Assembly (NCBI GenBank): GCA_024509875.1
Contig: JAMPIV010010577.1
Location: forward strand, 124,001-188,000
DNA: 64,000 nucleotides
Source of the DNA: Oreohelix idahoensis
Lineage: Eukaryota; Mollusca; Gastropoda; Stylommatophora; Oreohelicidae
Reading direction: 5' to 3'
Under the pieces are notes generated by a model. That model saw only the letters and a list, made by a program, of their open reading frames with translations, was not told the DNA's origin and ran no database searches. Below, piece by piece: positions 46,126-58,186 of this stretch (position 1 is the first letter of the stretch; the number at the start of each line of letters is the position of its first letter). Both the position numbers and the translations under genes were made by a program.

Positions 46126-47607
46126 TTATGTGGAATCATGTGGGCATCTTGACAGAATGTCTGCCATCACATTATCTGATCCACGAATAGCTCGCACAGA
46201 GAAATGAAAAGGTTGAAGAGCAATTGCATATCGAGTAGACCTCGAGCTCTTCAAATTCTTACTCTGTATAGCAGTAAGAGCTTTTTGGTCGGTTTCTACT
46301 ATGAAATGTGCGCCTAGAAGGAATCTCTGTAGTTTGAGGATCGACCAAACCATAGCTAATAGCTCACGGTCTAAAACCGAATAATTCCTTTCTGCCGCAT
46401 TAAGTTTTCTGGAAATATACATTACAGGATGCAGAGTTCCAGAGTACTCTTGCATTAGTGCCGCTCCAATCCCAGTGGATGAAGCGTCACTACGAAGAAC
46501 GAATGTCTTATCTTTAGTAGGTAGCACTAAAATAGGTGGTGTTGAAAACAATGTTTTAATCTTATCCAGAGAGCATTGGCATTCCTGAGACCAGTGGACC
46601 ACATTAGGCGAACCTTTCTTTAGAAGTGTTGAGAGAGGTGCCATGATAGAGGATAGATTCTGAATGAATCTGCCATAAAATTGAATAAGACCTAACAGAC
46701 TTCTCACCTGTTTTTTAGTCTTAGGGATTGAGATGTTAAGTATCTTACTAGTATTATGGTCCTCTGTCTTTAGGAAACCATGACCAACTCGGTGGCCTAG
46801 GAAAGAAATTTCGCTAAAACCAATATAGGCTTTAGAGGGTTTCGCTGTCAGGTTGTGCTCACGCAAAGTAGACAGCAATTCATCTAACCCTGAATAGTGA
46901 TCTTCCCAAGTATCGCTGAAAAGACAGATGTCGTCTAGATATGCAATGACATCTGACCGATAAGATAGGATTCGGCGCATCATGCGTACGAACGTAGCTG
47001 GTGCGTTCATAAGACCGAAAGGCATAAAATTCCATTGGAACAAACCTCTAGGTGTTGAAAAAGCCGTGAGAGGTTTGGCGCGTTCAGATAAAGGAACTTG
47101 CCAATATCCTTTAGACAAATCAAGTTTAGTGAAAAAATGAGATTTGGAGAGTCGAGTAAGTAGCTCTTCCAGTAAAGGCATAGGTTCGGCATCGAACTTA
47201 GTTACTTGATTCAATTTTCGATAGTCAACGCAAAGACGTATGTTATTGTCTTTTTTACGCACAATAACCATCGGCGAAGAATATGCAGAGGTGGATGGTT
47301 CGATTATTTTCAAATCTATCATCTCATCCAACTCTTTCTCGACCTGTGCTTGAAAATGTATAGGTATAGGATAAGGTCTAACCCTAATAGGAGTATGGTC
47401 AGTTAGAACAATGTCATGTTGAATGACATTCGTTTGTCCAGGGATGTCAGTGAGTACATCCTGAAATGTTTGCAACATAGTTGAAACTTGTCGCTGTTCT
47501 CCTAGAGACAAATCAGGAGAGACAGTAACGTTCTTCCATGATTCACTGGAATGAAGTGGGATCATTGGAAGAGGAAGATTTACATCTGAAAAAACTTGTT
47601 TCCTCAT
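46126..47607 (-). CDS. Gypsy-2 reverse transcriptase and RNase H
   Basis: An intact 493-residue frame from ATG 47607. RT motifs: KLDLSKGYWQVPL, FMPFGLMNAPATF, YLDDICLF. RNase H motifs: LRSDASSTGIGAAL, YSVLDRELLAMVW, VETDQKAL. It overlaps the end of integrase by 65 bp in another frame, as in Gypsy-1, so RT is either initiated at this ATG or reached by frameshifting. Confidence 0.95.
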   Translation of the reverse strand: MRKQVFSDVNLPLPMIPLHSSESWKNVTVSPDLSLGEQRQVSTMLQTFQDVLTDIPGQTNVIQHDIVLTDHTPIRVRPYPIPIHFQAQVEKELDEMIDLKIIEPSTSAYSSPMVIVRKKDNNIRLCVDYRKLNQVTKFDAEPMPLLEELLTRLSKSHFFTKLDLSKGYWQVPLSERAKPLTAFSTPRGLFQWNFMPFGLMNAPATFVRMMRRILSYRSDVIAYLDDICLFSDTWEDHYSGLDELLSTLREHNLTAKPSKAYIGFSEISFLGHRVGHGFLKTEDHNTSKILNISIPKTKKQVRSLLGLIQFYGRFIQNLSSIMAPLSTLLKKGSPNVVHWSQECQCSLDKIKTLFSTPPILVLPTKDKTFVLRSDASSTGIGAALMQEYSGTLHPVMYISRKLNAAERNYSVLDRELLAMVWSILKLQRFLLGAHFIVETDQKALTAIQSKNLKSSRSTRYAIALQPFHFSVRAIRGSDNVMADILSRCPHDST

Positions 47608-48376
47608 CCTGTATCACGGACAGTGATGAGTAATGACCATGTTGTACTGGAGAATTGTCCGTTGCTTGGAAAATGGGTTGCAAATAATCCGGACGTTCAT
47701 GGAATTCAGTAAGCATATTGATGTGGAAGGTTTTATGCTTCCCATCAATATCGACAATATAGTCGACATCGGAAATTTTCGATATTATATCGTACGGACC
47801 TTTCCTAGAAATAAGTAATCTGTTTTCCCTACAAGGTAGTAATACAAATGCTTTGTCACCAGGACAAAGTTGTCGTAAGCATCTCTTCTTATTGGCAAAT
47901 TGCCTTGCCTTCTGTTTCGCAAATTCAGAAGAAGAAGTTGCTAATTTGCATGCTTCGATAATTTTTTGTCTCAACGCGATGACATATTCGTAGGATGACT
48001 TTGTGTCATCGTCAATATTGTCAGATGTTATGAGATCGTGAAGCAACGACATAGGGCCACGCGGACGCGCGCCAAAGACGAGTTCAAAGGGAGAAAATCC
48101 CGTATGTTCATTGGGTACCTCTCTGTAAGCGAAGAGGGCCGCAGGTAAAACTCTGTCCCAGTCTTGAGGATGATCCTCAGTTATCTTCCCCAGTAAGTTT
48201 TTAAGTGTTCTATTAAGGCGTTCGACCATACCATTAGACATTGGATGGTAGATACTACTTAAAGATCTATCTATCTGCAGAGTAGACATTACTTGAGACA
48301 TGGTATCTGATATTAGTTGGGTGCCATGGTCTGACAATATCTCTCCGGGGAACCCAGACGAGAAAATATAAGCCAA
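47543..48376 (-). pseudogene. Gypsy-2 integrase, C-terminal part
   Basis: Carries the second catalytic Asp (ILSDHGTQL), the Glu (NGMVERLNRTLK) and a GPY-type module (RKGPYDII). Separated from the N-terminal part by a single missing base near 48350, where Gypsy-1 reads gggattcccc and this copy gggttcccc. The frame then runs past the RT start to 47543. Confidence 0.9.
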
Positions 48377-51053
48377 AGAGCATCTGCAATATCAGCAGTA
48401 GTAATGCTCTTCAGAGGAATAGCCTCTGGCCAACGTGTGCACATATCAACACACGTCAAGATAAACTGATGTCCTCTGGCAGACTTGATCTTAAATGGAC
48501 CAATAATGTCTATGGCCATTTTTTGAAACGGCCGAATAGGAATGTCCGCCGCCTGAATGGGTGCAGCATGCCGTGGACCTTTGGATTTAACTTCCTGACA
48601 TACTTTACAAGATCGACAATAAATACGTATGTCCTTGTTTACCAATGGCCAAAAGAAAGCCGCAAGGACTCTTGACTTAGTACGGGAAAAACCCATGTGT
48701 CCAGCACACTGAGAGTCGTGAGCGTGCTGCAAAATTTTAACTCTCAAATTCTTGGGAACCAGGATTTGAGAATGACTTGACGTAATGGAGTCTTGAACCA
48801 TACGTACAAGTACGCCATTCTTCTTTGTAATCCACGATTTACGACTTTTGTCTTTATTCGGATCACCTTTAGTTGCAAGAATGAAGAATTTCTTCAGAGT
48901 GGGATCATCTTCTTGCTGTTTTATAAACGAGTCACGAGAAATTACCAAGGGATTATCTTGGTTATGCACTTCATTATCTTCAATAGATGAAGTTTGAGGC
49001 ACATTAAGAGCCTGAGCTCTAGTGACTACAGCGTTAGCAATCTGCATGTTTTGCCTTTCCCACGTGGAAATTTGTTGCGGAGTGCATTCCTTGACTCCAT
49101 GAATGCGACCGATGATGAGGTCAGCGATCGGATTCGGAAGAAGACATGCGTGTACATCTCCTGTAAAGAAAGGAGTAGCAATCCTAATGATAGCAGTAGA
49201 GTATTTCTCTAATGTGCCGCCAAATGTTACACATTTGACTACTTGTCCAGTGGCACGGGAAGGATCTACGAGTGACTGCCTAACACCAATTGTGGTGCAT
49301 CCAGAATCAAATAGCACAGAGACTGGATTGTTATTCACTAAACCCTTATGTAAGACAAGAGAACCTCTTCCATCATGCGCGACTGATGCTGGAAGAGCAG
49401 GAAGAGGATGGCCACAGCTTAAAGTAGACACTGTGGTTGGCTCAAATAACGTTTTGCATTGGGGGCACTGAGATGCTCTCCCAAAATCAAAAGCGGCACA
49501 TGCCATATTACTAGCATCATTATTATCTTTACTCTGTTTATAGGCTTCATTGGACTCTTGTTGTACAGAGTTTGCCTGAAAATGTGGTTTATGTCTTTTG
49601 TTTTGAGATCTACCTCGGTTATTATCACCTCTGTAGTTATTGTTACCTCTATTGTAACCCCTATTTGGGTTTGAGTCATAGTTCCCTTGGTTACCATTAT
49701 CATATTCATTATAATGAGTATCTCTGTAATTATGATCTTGTTGACTCCAAGACGGATAACCCTGATAGTTTCTATAATTACTTCCTCTACAGAAATTCCT
49801 ATAATTATGACCACCCCTGTGTCGAGAGTTATCAGGTCGTCTCCAGTTCTTTGAAGAAGAACCCTGAAATGATTGGTTACCTTGGTTTTGATAACTATTA
49901 TGGTTACCTTTTTTATCAAATCTGTTTTGAGGTCCCTGAAATCTGTGTGAATAATTGGGATTGTATGGTGTTGCTGAAGCAACTGGCATACTCTCCTTAA
50001 TCTTAGTGTTGCCAAAAGTCACGTCGGGGTGTGCAGTGACATATTGGGAACAATATTCTTCCATTTCTTTTAGAGATTTGGGTTTACGCTCATGTATAAA
50101 TTCAAGGAAAGGTTTGTTCCCACATGACATAATCTTATCTCTGAGCAACAAATCCATAAGTCCTTCATACGTTTTTTCTGTTTTGGAAAGCTCAATCCAA
50201 CGATCAACTGTGAGACGTGCCTTTGCAGTGAATTCTGAGAATTCTACACCCGTCTCAGGTACCATCGTCTTAAATAAAAGGCGATAGCCTTCCTCACTTA
50301 GCTGATATTTTTTTATCAAAGCCGCCCTAATGACATCATAATTATCCTTATCTGCTTCTCCTACAAGGCATAATCTAGTCAAAGATTCACCTTTCAAGTT
50401 TTCTGATAATTGATTAGCGTATTGTGATTTATCCACATTATGTGTACGACAAGAACGTTCAAATCTATCCAGCCAGAATGTAATATCGTCACTGGACTGA
50501 TTGAACGGTGGAACCTTAACCTTGTAAGTAGAAGGTTTATCATTACCACTAGATGCCTGATTAACATTACTCATACTTGTCAATCTCAATTTCTCCAACT
50601 CAAATTCATGTTCTCTTATTGCTTTTTTCTCTTCAGCATCTAATCTTTTTTGTTCAGCCTCCCTGTCTAATCTTTTTTGTTCAGCTTCCCTGTCTAATCT
50701 TTTTTGTTCAGCTTCCCTGTCTAATCTTTTTTGTTCAGCTTCACTGTCTAATCTTTTTTTTGTTCAGCCGCAGCTTCTCTTTCTAATTTTTTTTGTTCAG
50801 CTTCAAATCTCCTTTCCTCCACCTGCATCTGCAATTTCTTTTGTTCAGCAGCAGCCTCAGCTTCTCTTTCTAATCTTTTCTCTTCCGCCATAGCTTTTCT
50901 TTCTTCTGCAGCTAATCTTTTCTCTTCTGCCATAGCTCTTCTCTCTTCTGCAGCTAATGCTTTGTCATATTGAGCAACTGCCCATTGTTCTAATTGTTGA
51001 CCAGTCTTATCAAGGGCTTTCCCTTGTGTAATGAAGTATTCTAATGTAGCCAT
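48313..51053 (-). pseudogene. Gypsy-2 gag, protease and integrase N-terminal part
   Basis: Start ATG at 51053 (MATLEYFITQGKAL). Order: Glu/Ala/Lys coiled coil (to about 50600, low-complexity AEEKRL / DREAEQKRL units), a frame break near 50757 in a run of eight T where neighbouring units have six, gag core (YEGLMDLLLRDKIM), Asn/Tyr/Arg/Gly-rich region, Cys/His motif CPQC...CGH, protease VLFDSGCTT, then in the same frame integrase HHCC (HAHDSQCAGH, CRSCKVCQ) and the first catalytic Asp (MAIDIIGPF). Gag, protease and integrase are one frame here, unlike the broken Gypsy-1 copy. Confidence 0.92.
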
Positions 51054-52167
51054 GATGTCTAACAATAATACTAATCACCTGAACCAATAATAATACCACA
51101 AGTTCTCAATGACTTGATTAATCAGTATACTATCCCAATATCTGTGGGTCACAAGCCTTTAATAAGGTCTTGTATAATAGTAATAATAATCAGGTACTGG
51201 TTTATACCATAATCCAAGTGCAGTGCACAGGCAATTGTGTCTTATGAAATATACCTATATAAAACATATGTCAACCAACAGAATACATAAAGTACAAATA
51301 GGACTGACAATACAAGAACGTTTGCAGAAATCAAAATAAATCAAATAGGGAAATCAATGAAAATAAACACTGAATCTGCAAAGAATAACAACACAAATGA
51401 CGTCACAATATATGAATATAAATTGTGAATAGAACTGAAAGATAGAAAAGGTTAGACCAACAAATTACAAACAAATCAAAACAAAACTAAAGAACAAAGA
51501 AATATTACAAAAATAACAATAATTACAGTCTCCACAGCTAACACAAAAGCAACAGTTGTCGCAGCAAATTTTCAATCAAGAAAATTGCACCTATAGAAAA
51601 CGCCCACAACGGACCCTCTATGACGTGGGATATTCTGTTGTGAGGACGCCGCCCAACCTTAAACACAACCCGCTGACATAGAAACTAACATACTATACAA
51701 ACAAATAACATGCAAACATAAATATATATAAATTATGTGTATGATAGTATGTGTTGCAAAATAGGCTCAGTTTTACAGTAATGGCAAAGTTATTTTTATG
51801 AAAATAAACAAACTGCCACTTTATTCAATTAAACATTCTGGCCTTAAATATTAAAGTTCATATATGGAAAACAAGAAGATCCATCGATGAAAATAGGACT
51901 TCTTAGTTCACGCATACTGTCTTCCTGTTAACATTGACAAGAATTGATCCAACTGTTCTGTGAAACTCTATAATGTCTAATGTAAAAAATGTCAACAACG
52001 CTGACCTACATACTGCATTCATCTGACAGGTCACGTGACGAAGTGTTGACAAAGAGCAAACCAATACTGCAAGTGTGTCGTATCAGCCACAGGAAACGGT
52101 CTGGTATCGGTAATCTGTTGACTTCTGAACTTCTGCGAGGTCAAACCCAGAAAGCTGGTCCACCAGT
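51054..52167 (-). other. Gypsy-2 leader with primer-binding site
   Basis: About 1.1 kb between LTR and gag. On the minus strand TGGTGGACCAGCTTTCTG begins 2 bp after the LTR (52148-52165). No counterpart of the Cys-rich antisense ORF of Gypsy-1 is seen. Confidence 0.7.
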
Positions 52168-53662
52168 TGATAAAGTTGGATAATGTTGGATTTTTTTATT
52201 CCCGTTAATGATATCCACCAAAAGACAGATATAAGTGGATGGAAGCAGACATCATCATCATCATCAGTTGATAAGATCTCTATGGTGTTGTTTGCTCCAC
52301 TGTAGTGTATGGAATGTCAACTTGACCTACGCAGTGGTGTGTAGACATGGATTGAGTGTACAATGTGCGAATGATGATAAGGGTTCGTGTTGTTGACAAA
52401 TGTTCTTTTTTCACACTCATGTATGACTGGAAGTCATCGACACCAACGACTGTGTACCTTTTCTAAAGTTTAATTGGACGTACACACTCGACAGCACAGA
52501 TAGTGACAAATCACAGGTTGGCATAATACATCATAGTACAGTGGATAACTGGTCTTGCAATGTTATGTTACATGGGCACTCATGTAGATTAATATTATAA
52601 TGGACTGTCAGTAGCCAAGCCCTCAGCATCGCCCATACATATAAATCATCTGACTTCACTGACTGAGCACGTCAGCTTATAAACAATATTTCAGATGGCT
52701 TCTAAACCTAATCTCGTTTAGCGACGATTCTCCCACATAATGTTCAGCACATATTTTTTCATATAATAATATTGAACCGCTGATAAAGGGTTCTCATGTG
52801 TAGCAGTGATCTCTGGACTAAACAAGCGATAATACGGGCATCCCCTTTTCTCTTCTTGAAAGTCACTACATGTTTGGATCCAAGATGGCTTCACTCGTGA
52901 GCTGTCACTCACGTTTGGATACAGATAATGAATCTGTCCTAAAGTTAGTCATTCATAAAACATTGCATTGCTCTGTAGATTTGATCATGAACAATTGACT
53001 GCATTCTACAGAATATAGTGCTGCTAGGAATCGAAGTCGTTTTCATCGAGTCAAATATATTCTCTTATCGAAAATGGTGGCTTCGTACGAGAGTTCATAA
53101 AAGTATCTTGGATTACCTTGGTATAAGAAATATGAAACTGCCATTCCTTGGCAATACGCATAAACACTGGGGTAAAGCATACACGATAGGTCTAGACGAC
53201 TATCACTTTCCCCACAAATACTGAGATCACTTTTTCCCCGGCGACAGGCCGACATAGGAAACACAGTCCCTATCAGGACGAAGCCAAATCACACCACACT
53301 CTAGCGACACATCCGCCGAATAGCCTTCGACCTCTCTAGAGACAACAGAACATATAGTTCGACTTAGATATGTAAAGATATACAGATATAAGACAGACTC
53401 GTCCTACTCAGACAAACAATACACATAAATTCAGGCCATAGATATTCTGAAGCAAGAACAATCTATTATTACCCAAACAACGAATAAATCGCAGTAAAAT
53501 GGATTTATCCGCGGAGTTTGATCGAAAGAGCCGACACAACTTTCAAGGGAAGTAACTCAATAATGACTTTCCCTTAAGCACTATTTTGCTTTCAAAATAT
53601 TTGCGAAGATAACAAGAATACCAATGTATAATATTGTAAGATATCAAAGACTGCACGTAACA
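52168..53662 (-). repeat. Gypsy-2 5' LTR
   Basis: 1495 bp, TG...CA, nearly identical to 44142-45636. Confidence 0.96.
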
Positions 53663-54330
53663 ATGATGTTATGTTCCAAGCTCTATTCAGCTATGTTATT
53701 CCAGCGTGCTGTTATATTCCATGCTCTATTCAGCTATGTTATTCCAGTGTGATGTTATATTCCAAGCTCTATTCAGCTATGTTATTCCAGCATGCTGTTA
53801 TATTCCATGCTCTATTCAGCTATGTTATTCTAGTGTGATATTATATTCCATGTTCTATTCAGCTATGTTATCCCTGTGTGATGTTATATTCCATGCTCTA
53901 TTCAGCTATGTTATTCCAGTGTGATGTTATATTCCAAGCTCTATTCAGCTATGTTATTCCAGTGTGATGTTATATTACATGTTCTATTCAGCTATGTTAT
54001 CCCAGTGTGATGTTATATTCCATGCTCTATTCAGCTATGTTATTCCATGTGATGTTATATTCCAAGCTCTATTCAGCTATGTTATTCCAGCATGCTGTTA
54101 TATTCCATGCTCTATTCAGCTATGTTATTCCAGTTTGATGTTGTGTTCCAAGCTCTGTTCAACTATGTTATTCCAGTGTGATGATATATTCCAAGCTCTA
54201 TTCAGCTATGTTATTCCAGTGTGAAGTTATATTCCATGCTCTATTCAGCTATGTTATTCCAGTGTGATGTTATATTCCATGCTCTATTCAGCTATGTTAT
54301 TCCAGCATGACGTTATATTCAATCATGTCA
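53663..54330. repeat. 43-bp satellite, right part (about 15 units)
   Basis: gttatattccatgctctatt and cagctatgttattccagtg alternate at ~43-bp spacing. Degenerates after 54320 into the gatgtcatttcag type seen at 40760. Repetitive Cys/Tyr ORFs here are not genes. Confidence 0.92.
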
Positions 54331-54648
54331 TTCCAATATAATGTTATGTTCATAGTGATGTCATTTCAGCACGATGACATTTTAATTTGTATGTGATTTC
54401 AAAGTGAAGTTATTTTTACCTTTGTGTCATTCCACAGTCATGCCATGTTCAGATTTATTGTATTTTTGCCATTAAGTCATTCCAGTACAAAGTTAGGTAC
54501 AGTGTGATGTCATGTCCAGGGTGATGTTACTTTCAGTATGGTCTTAAGTTCAGTGTCTGACAGCTGTAACATTTACAACAGTAATAACTAAAATGACAGT
54601 AGAGATCCCAGAGCCAGTCAGAAATTTTAAGTTCAAGATTTCACTTAC

Positions 54649-54736
54649 CCTCGTTTGCTCAATATGACCACTACAAGTACAATGACGAGGATGGCAATAA
54701 CACCAATAACAATGGGCACTGCTATCGCAATATGAT
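54649..54736 (-). CDS. LRP2: LRP2/megalin-like receptor, transmembrane exon
   Basis: Acceptor ttttatttcccag, donor GG|gtaagtga. 88 bp, entering in phase 1 and leaving in phase 2, consistent with both neighbours. It encodes HIAIAVPIVIGVIAILVI then VLVVVILSKRG: a 24-residue hydrophobic membrane span followed by a basic stop-transfer signal. This places the EGF exons outside and the NPxY exon inside the cell, as in LDL-receptor-family proteins. Confidence 0.8.
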
Positions 54737-55114
54737 CTGGGAAATAAAAGGAAAATATTTTTACATCGGACAGTAGCTTCTAAATTTTAATAAAAGTATT
54801 TTCCTCTTCAGTTCTCTCATAATTAAATCACTCAATCCCTATTTCCTCAACTACTACCGACACTTTCAAAATTTCCACCCCTATTCACAGTCTAATCTAG
54901 TTTATGGGGATGTTTCACCACACAAATGAGATGGACATTCTACAGTTCAGGCAAAACTAGCCAGACATTTCAAAGCAGCTAAAAAAACAACAATATCTTT
55001 TATAAACAAACACCTGATTTACATGTCCTTCTTTTAACAACCTGTTATTTTTCAACCCCACCTCATCTCTTTGTTATTATTTTTCTACCATTATGGTCTA
55101 AAGCCTTGTCTTAC

Positions 55115-55222
55115 CATCACTAGAAGCTGATGCAGCTGTATTCCCGTCTGCTCCTGTGTTATTTGTCTGAGGGATGGGAGTTTGAGTAACATCACTGTGT
55201 TCACAGAAGTCTCCATGAAAAC
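55115..55222 (-). CDS. LRP2: LRP2/megalin-like receptor, end of EGF module plus stalk
   Basis: Acceptor cttcttaaccag, donor GATG|gtaagaca. 108 bp, phase 1 in and phase 1 out. It reads GFHGDFCEHSD, the end of an EGF-like domain with its last cysteine, then a Thr/Asn/Ala/Ser-rich stalk (TQTPIPQTNNTGADGNTA) suited to O-glycosylation before the membrane span. Confidence 0.78.
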
Positions 55223-56039
55223 CTGGTTAAGAAGGGCAACAAATGTTCAGTAATGGCTGACATGAGTAATTAAAAGAATGGTAGTCAAATGAAGTGAACA
55301 ACCCAGATATTTTACAGTTAACAGTTCAGATATTTCAAGTGGTCAACTGTCCATGTATCAGAAGTGGCCAACTGTCTAGATATCAGAAATGGCCAATTGT
55401 TCAGATATTAACAATGGTCAGTTATCCAACTATTAAAAGTGGTCTGCGTCAGCATTCTAGATAAGGAAAGTAATTAGTTGTCTAGATATTGAAAAAGGTC
55501 ATCTGTCAGATATTGAAAATGGTCAATACTCTAGGTATCTGATGAAGTCTGGTGACAAGATATTTGAAGTAACAGAAACTCATGAGATTAGACAAGAAGA
55601 CAGTATTAAAATTACTTTGTTGAGACCTTCACACAAATGTCCAGAGACTGGAATGTATTATATCACAGGCTGTGCATGGCTGGTTATGAAACTTTCAACA
55701 TCTTCATCATTATAGCATTCGAAGTTTGAAATAAGAGCACAGAGTTGCACAGTGGCTATAGCTCTTGCTTACTGAGTTTAAGTTTATAGGTTCAAAACCA
55801 AGTAGTTCATGCTCCAGTCTATCAAGCTGTAAATGAGTACCTGACTCTGCTCAAGACACAGGAAAGGCAAAGGCAGTGTGGAATGGAACTGGTTATCTCC
55901 ACCTGATAAAGCTGAATCCTAGTAAAGTATCTAACATTTCACTCCCCTAAATCAGATATGGGATAACATTTACCTAAGTTTGAAATGTGATATTCTTCAT
56001 CAAAAGAAAAATATATTCATACATCTAATGGGCACTGAC

Positions 56040-56150
56040 CTTGAGGACAGTCACATAATGATAAAACGTTGTTGTCAACCTCAGTACATAAACCACCATT
56101 AAGACAACGACACTCCTCTATTGGTGGTGGACTGACAGGTTTTGTGTGCG
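56040..56150 (-). CDS. LRP2: LRP2/megalin-like receptor, start of membrane-proximal EGF module
   Basis: Acceptor ccatcctcag, donor CAAG|gtcagtgc. 111 bp, phase 1 at both ends. It reads HTKPVSPPPIEECRCLNGG then LCTEV and CDCPQ, giving five cysteines; the sixth is in the next exon. This completes one EGF-like domain. Upstream exons (LDL-A and beta-propeller repeats would be expected) were not found in the remaining window. An EGF-containing receptor of another family cannot be excluded from these exons alone. Confidence 0.75.
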
Positions 56151-56399
56151 CTGAGGATGGAAATAACACTGATAAATTCTATAATTAGAATCCAGCTATT
56201 TGTTTTGTGAGAGTTGGCCTTTTTGATTGACTTTTGACTCATGCACAATAAAGGGGGGTGATAAAGTCTATTCACTGATAAAGTCTGGTTATAAGACTGA
56301 TAATGACTGGTTCCCAGATGATAAATGTCTTTATGATAAATACTGGTAGTTACAATCTTAAAGTCACAATCTGATTGTTTTACAACTACTGTTCGTTGT

Positions 56400-57480
56400 C
56401 TGATACTGACGTGTTTAGTGCTGGTGCGTTTGGTGAAGAAGTGAGTGTGTGTTGCAACAGTCACTCACAATAACGTACATAAGAGTCATTGATTGCTGAA
56501 AAGCCTGGTGACGTTTCTCAGACACTTTAATCACGCCACAACACCATACAAATGACATCCACGAAATACAGTTATAATAGATGAAATAATCCCGGCAAGT
56601 TCTAAATGTTCACCCTGCATATGAACTAACAAATAACACAGGTAAGTTCTCAATGTTCACCCTGCATATGAACTAACAAATAACACAGGTAAGTTCTCAA
56701 TGTTCACCCTGCATACGAACTAAAGGCCTGTCCCTCTCGGCCTCGACGTATCGTCAAGAACTTTAAGATGTTCATGGATCCAATCAGTAGTAATATATCT
56801 GAAATCCTTAGCGCTCTCCCTTTCTGTAGCCTGTAAAGATCCCAGTGCTACTAATCTATACTCATGGATCCTCCAAATAATGCATATGGCCTCAAACAGC
56901 ACCTACTGACATAGCAGTGCAAGAATATATTTATGTTCATGGATCCGTCAAATAATGCATATGGCCTCAGATAGCACCTACTGTCATAGCAGTGCAAGAA
57001 TATATTTATGTTCATGGATCCGTCAAATAATGCATATGGCCTCAGATAGCACCTACTGTCATAGCAGTGCAAGAATATATTTATGTTCATGGATCCGTCA
57101 AATAATGCATATGGCCTCACATAATGTATATATCTCCATGGATCCTCTATCGACAATAATACGTATCAAATCACAGCCTGTGCACATCAAAGCCTATTAC
57201 ACAGCTGTATCAAATAATGTACATTATATCTGCAGATAAATCACATATTAACCTAATGGATTCACACGTAAATATCCATTAGTAATTCTGGTACCAACAT
57301 ATTCCCAGGTACACTCCGAAAAACATGGCCACTACACACTTTAACATGGCCACACCATTCTTCCCCGAACACCCTCTGGGGACTCAATGTCACTCAAAAA
57401 TTCTTACCCAGAACCCCTCAGTCGAAACACCTGACCCGGGCAAGCTGGGCGAATATCGCTCACCTCAAGAAAACTTAAAC
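56400..57480 (-). repeat. LTR-like block C, apparently solo
   Basis: Same family as blocks A, B and D. The 3' side (gaagtgagtgtgtgtt, cagtcactcacaataacgta) matches 2190-2235. The 5' side (cctctggggactcaatg ... ctgacccggg) matches 8480-8520 more weakly. No leader or coiled-coil gene is attached. Two private arrays inside. Boundaries approximate. Confidence 0.5.
56593..57120. repeat. Two tandem arrays: 48 bp (~2.7x) and 75 bp (~3.4x)
   Basis: aagttctcaatgttcaccct at 48-bp spacing in 56593-56720, and ggatccgtcaaataatgcat at 56941, 57016 and 57091 (75 bp) in about 56862-57120. ORFs across the latter are by-products. Confidence 0.9.
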
Positions 57481-58186
57481 AAACTCATCTCACACGGGAC
57501 ACGCCGTCAACCACTTGTGGGTTATAATTTGTGTATATAGCTTGTTTTTGTTCTTTATTCTATATAGTATATTATATTTGTTTTTCTTTTGTTGGTTCTT
57601 CCAGGATGCATATTCTCTGGAATTAAATCATGGTGTTTCATAATATCTATAGTGCATATGGTGTACCCCTTTCCATGTTGTTTAATATAACATGTATCTT
57701 CTTTATACTGTAGTTTATGAGACTTGTTGACTTTGGTTTACTGTATTTTTTCTATCCAATGAATCAATTCACTGAACATGATAATATACATATAATTATA
57801 TGACACATTAGTGCTGGACTGGTTTAAAAAAAATGATATAATTTATATTTATTTAATCAGCACATTCACAAAATTTTACAACACCAAAGCTCTAATAGGA
57901 AGGTTTACATAATATCACAATACTTAGAGTCAGAGGGAGGGGGGAGAGAGAGAGCAATATGGGTATTAAAGAAATTAACTGACCTGCATGTTGTGGATTG
58001 TTGCATGGTTTACGAGCATTTTGGTTTTATCTTGATGGTCGCACCCTGCAACACCTCAACTAACTAGACTTCAACGGGTACGCATAAAGCGTTGGATGAC
58101 GCGTTAAGCTTAGTAATGAGAGAGTTTTGATGTAGCCTTTGGGCTAATAGCAGTGTTTAGATAATGTATGGCAGAGTCCACTAATA
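57481..58186. other. AT-rich sequence, no gene seen
   Basis: No supported feature. A possible short exon near 57984-58046 was examined and rejected on reading phase. Confidence 0.4.

Larger units (their letters stand above)
44142..53662 (-). mobile_element. Gypsy-2: Ty3/Gypsy LTR retrotransposon, Gmr1-like domain order
   Basis: A complete 9521-bp element with target duplication atgat (44137-44141 and 53663-53667). Both LTRs are 1495 bp and differ at about five positions (about 99.7%). Same family and same gag-PR-INT-RT-RH order as Gypsy-1, but with unrelated LTR sequence and clearly diverged protein. It lies in the 43-bp satellite inside the large intron of the LRP2-like gene, in the same transcriptional orientation as that gene. 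Confidence 0.96.

Noticed and set aside
53706..54224. Cys/Tyr-rich repetitive ORFs
   Set aside because: Translation of the 43-bp satellite; no start context or unique domain.
57984..58046. Possible extra exon of the receptor gene (acceptor gttgcag, donor CAG|gtcagt)
   Set aside because: It would leave in phase 0, while the next exon at 56150 needs phase 1; the other frames contain stops.
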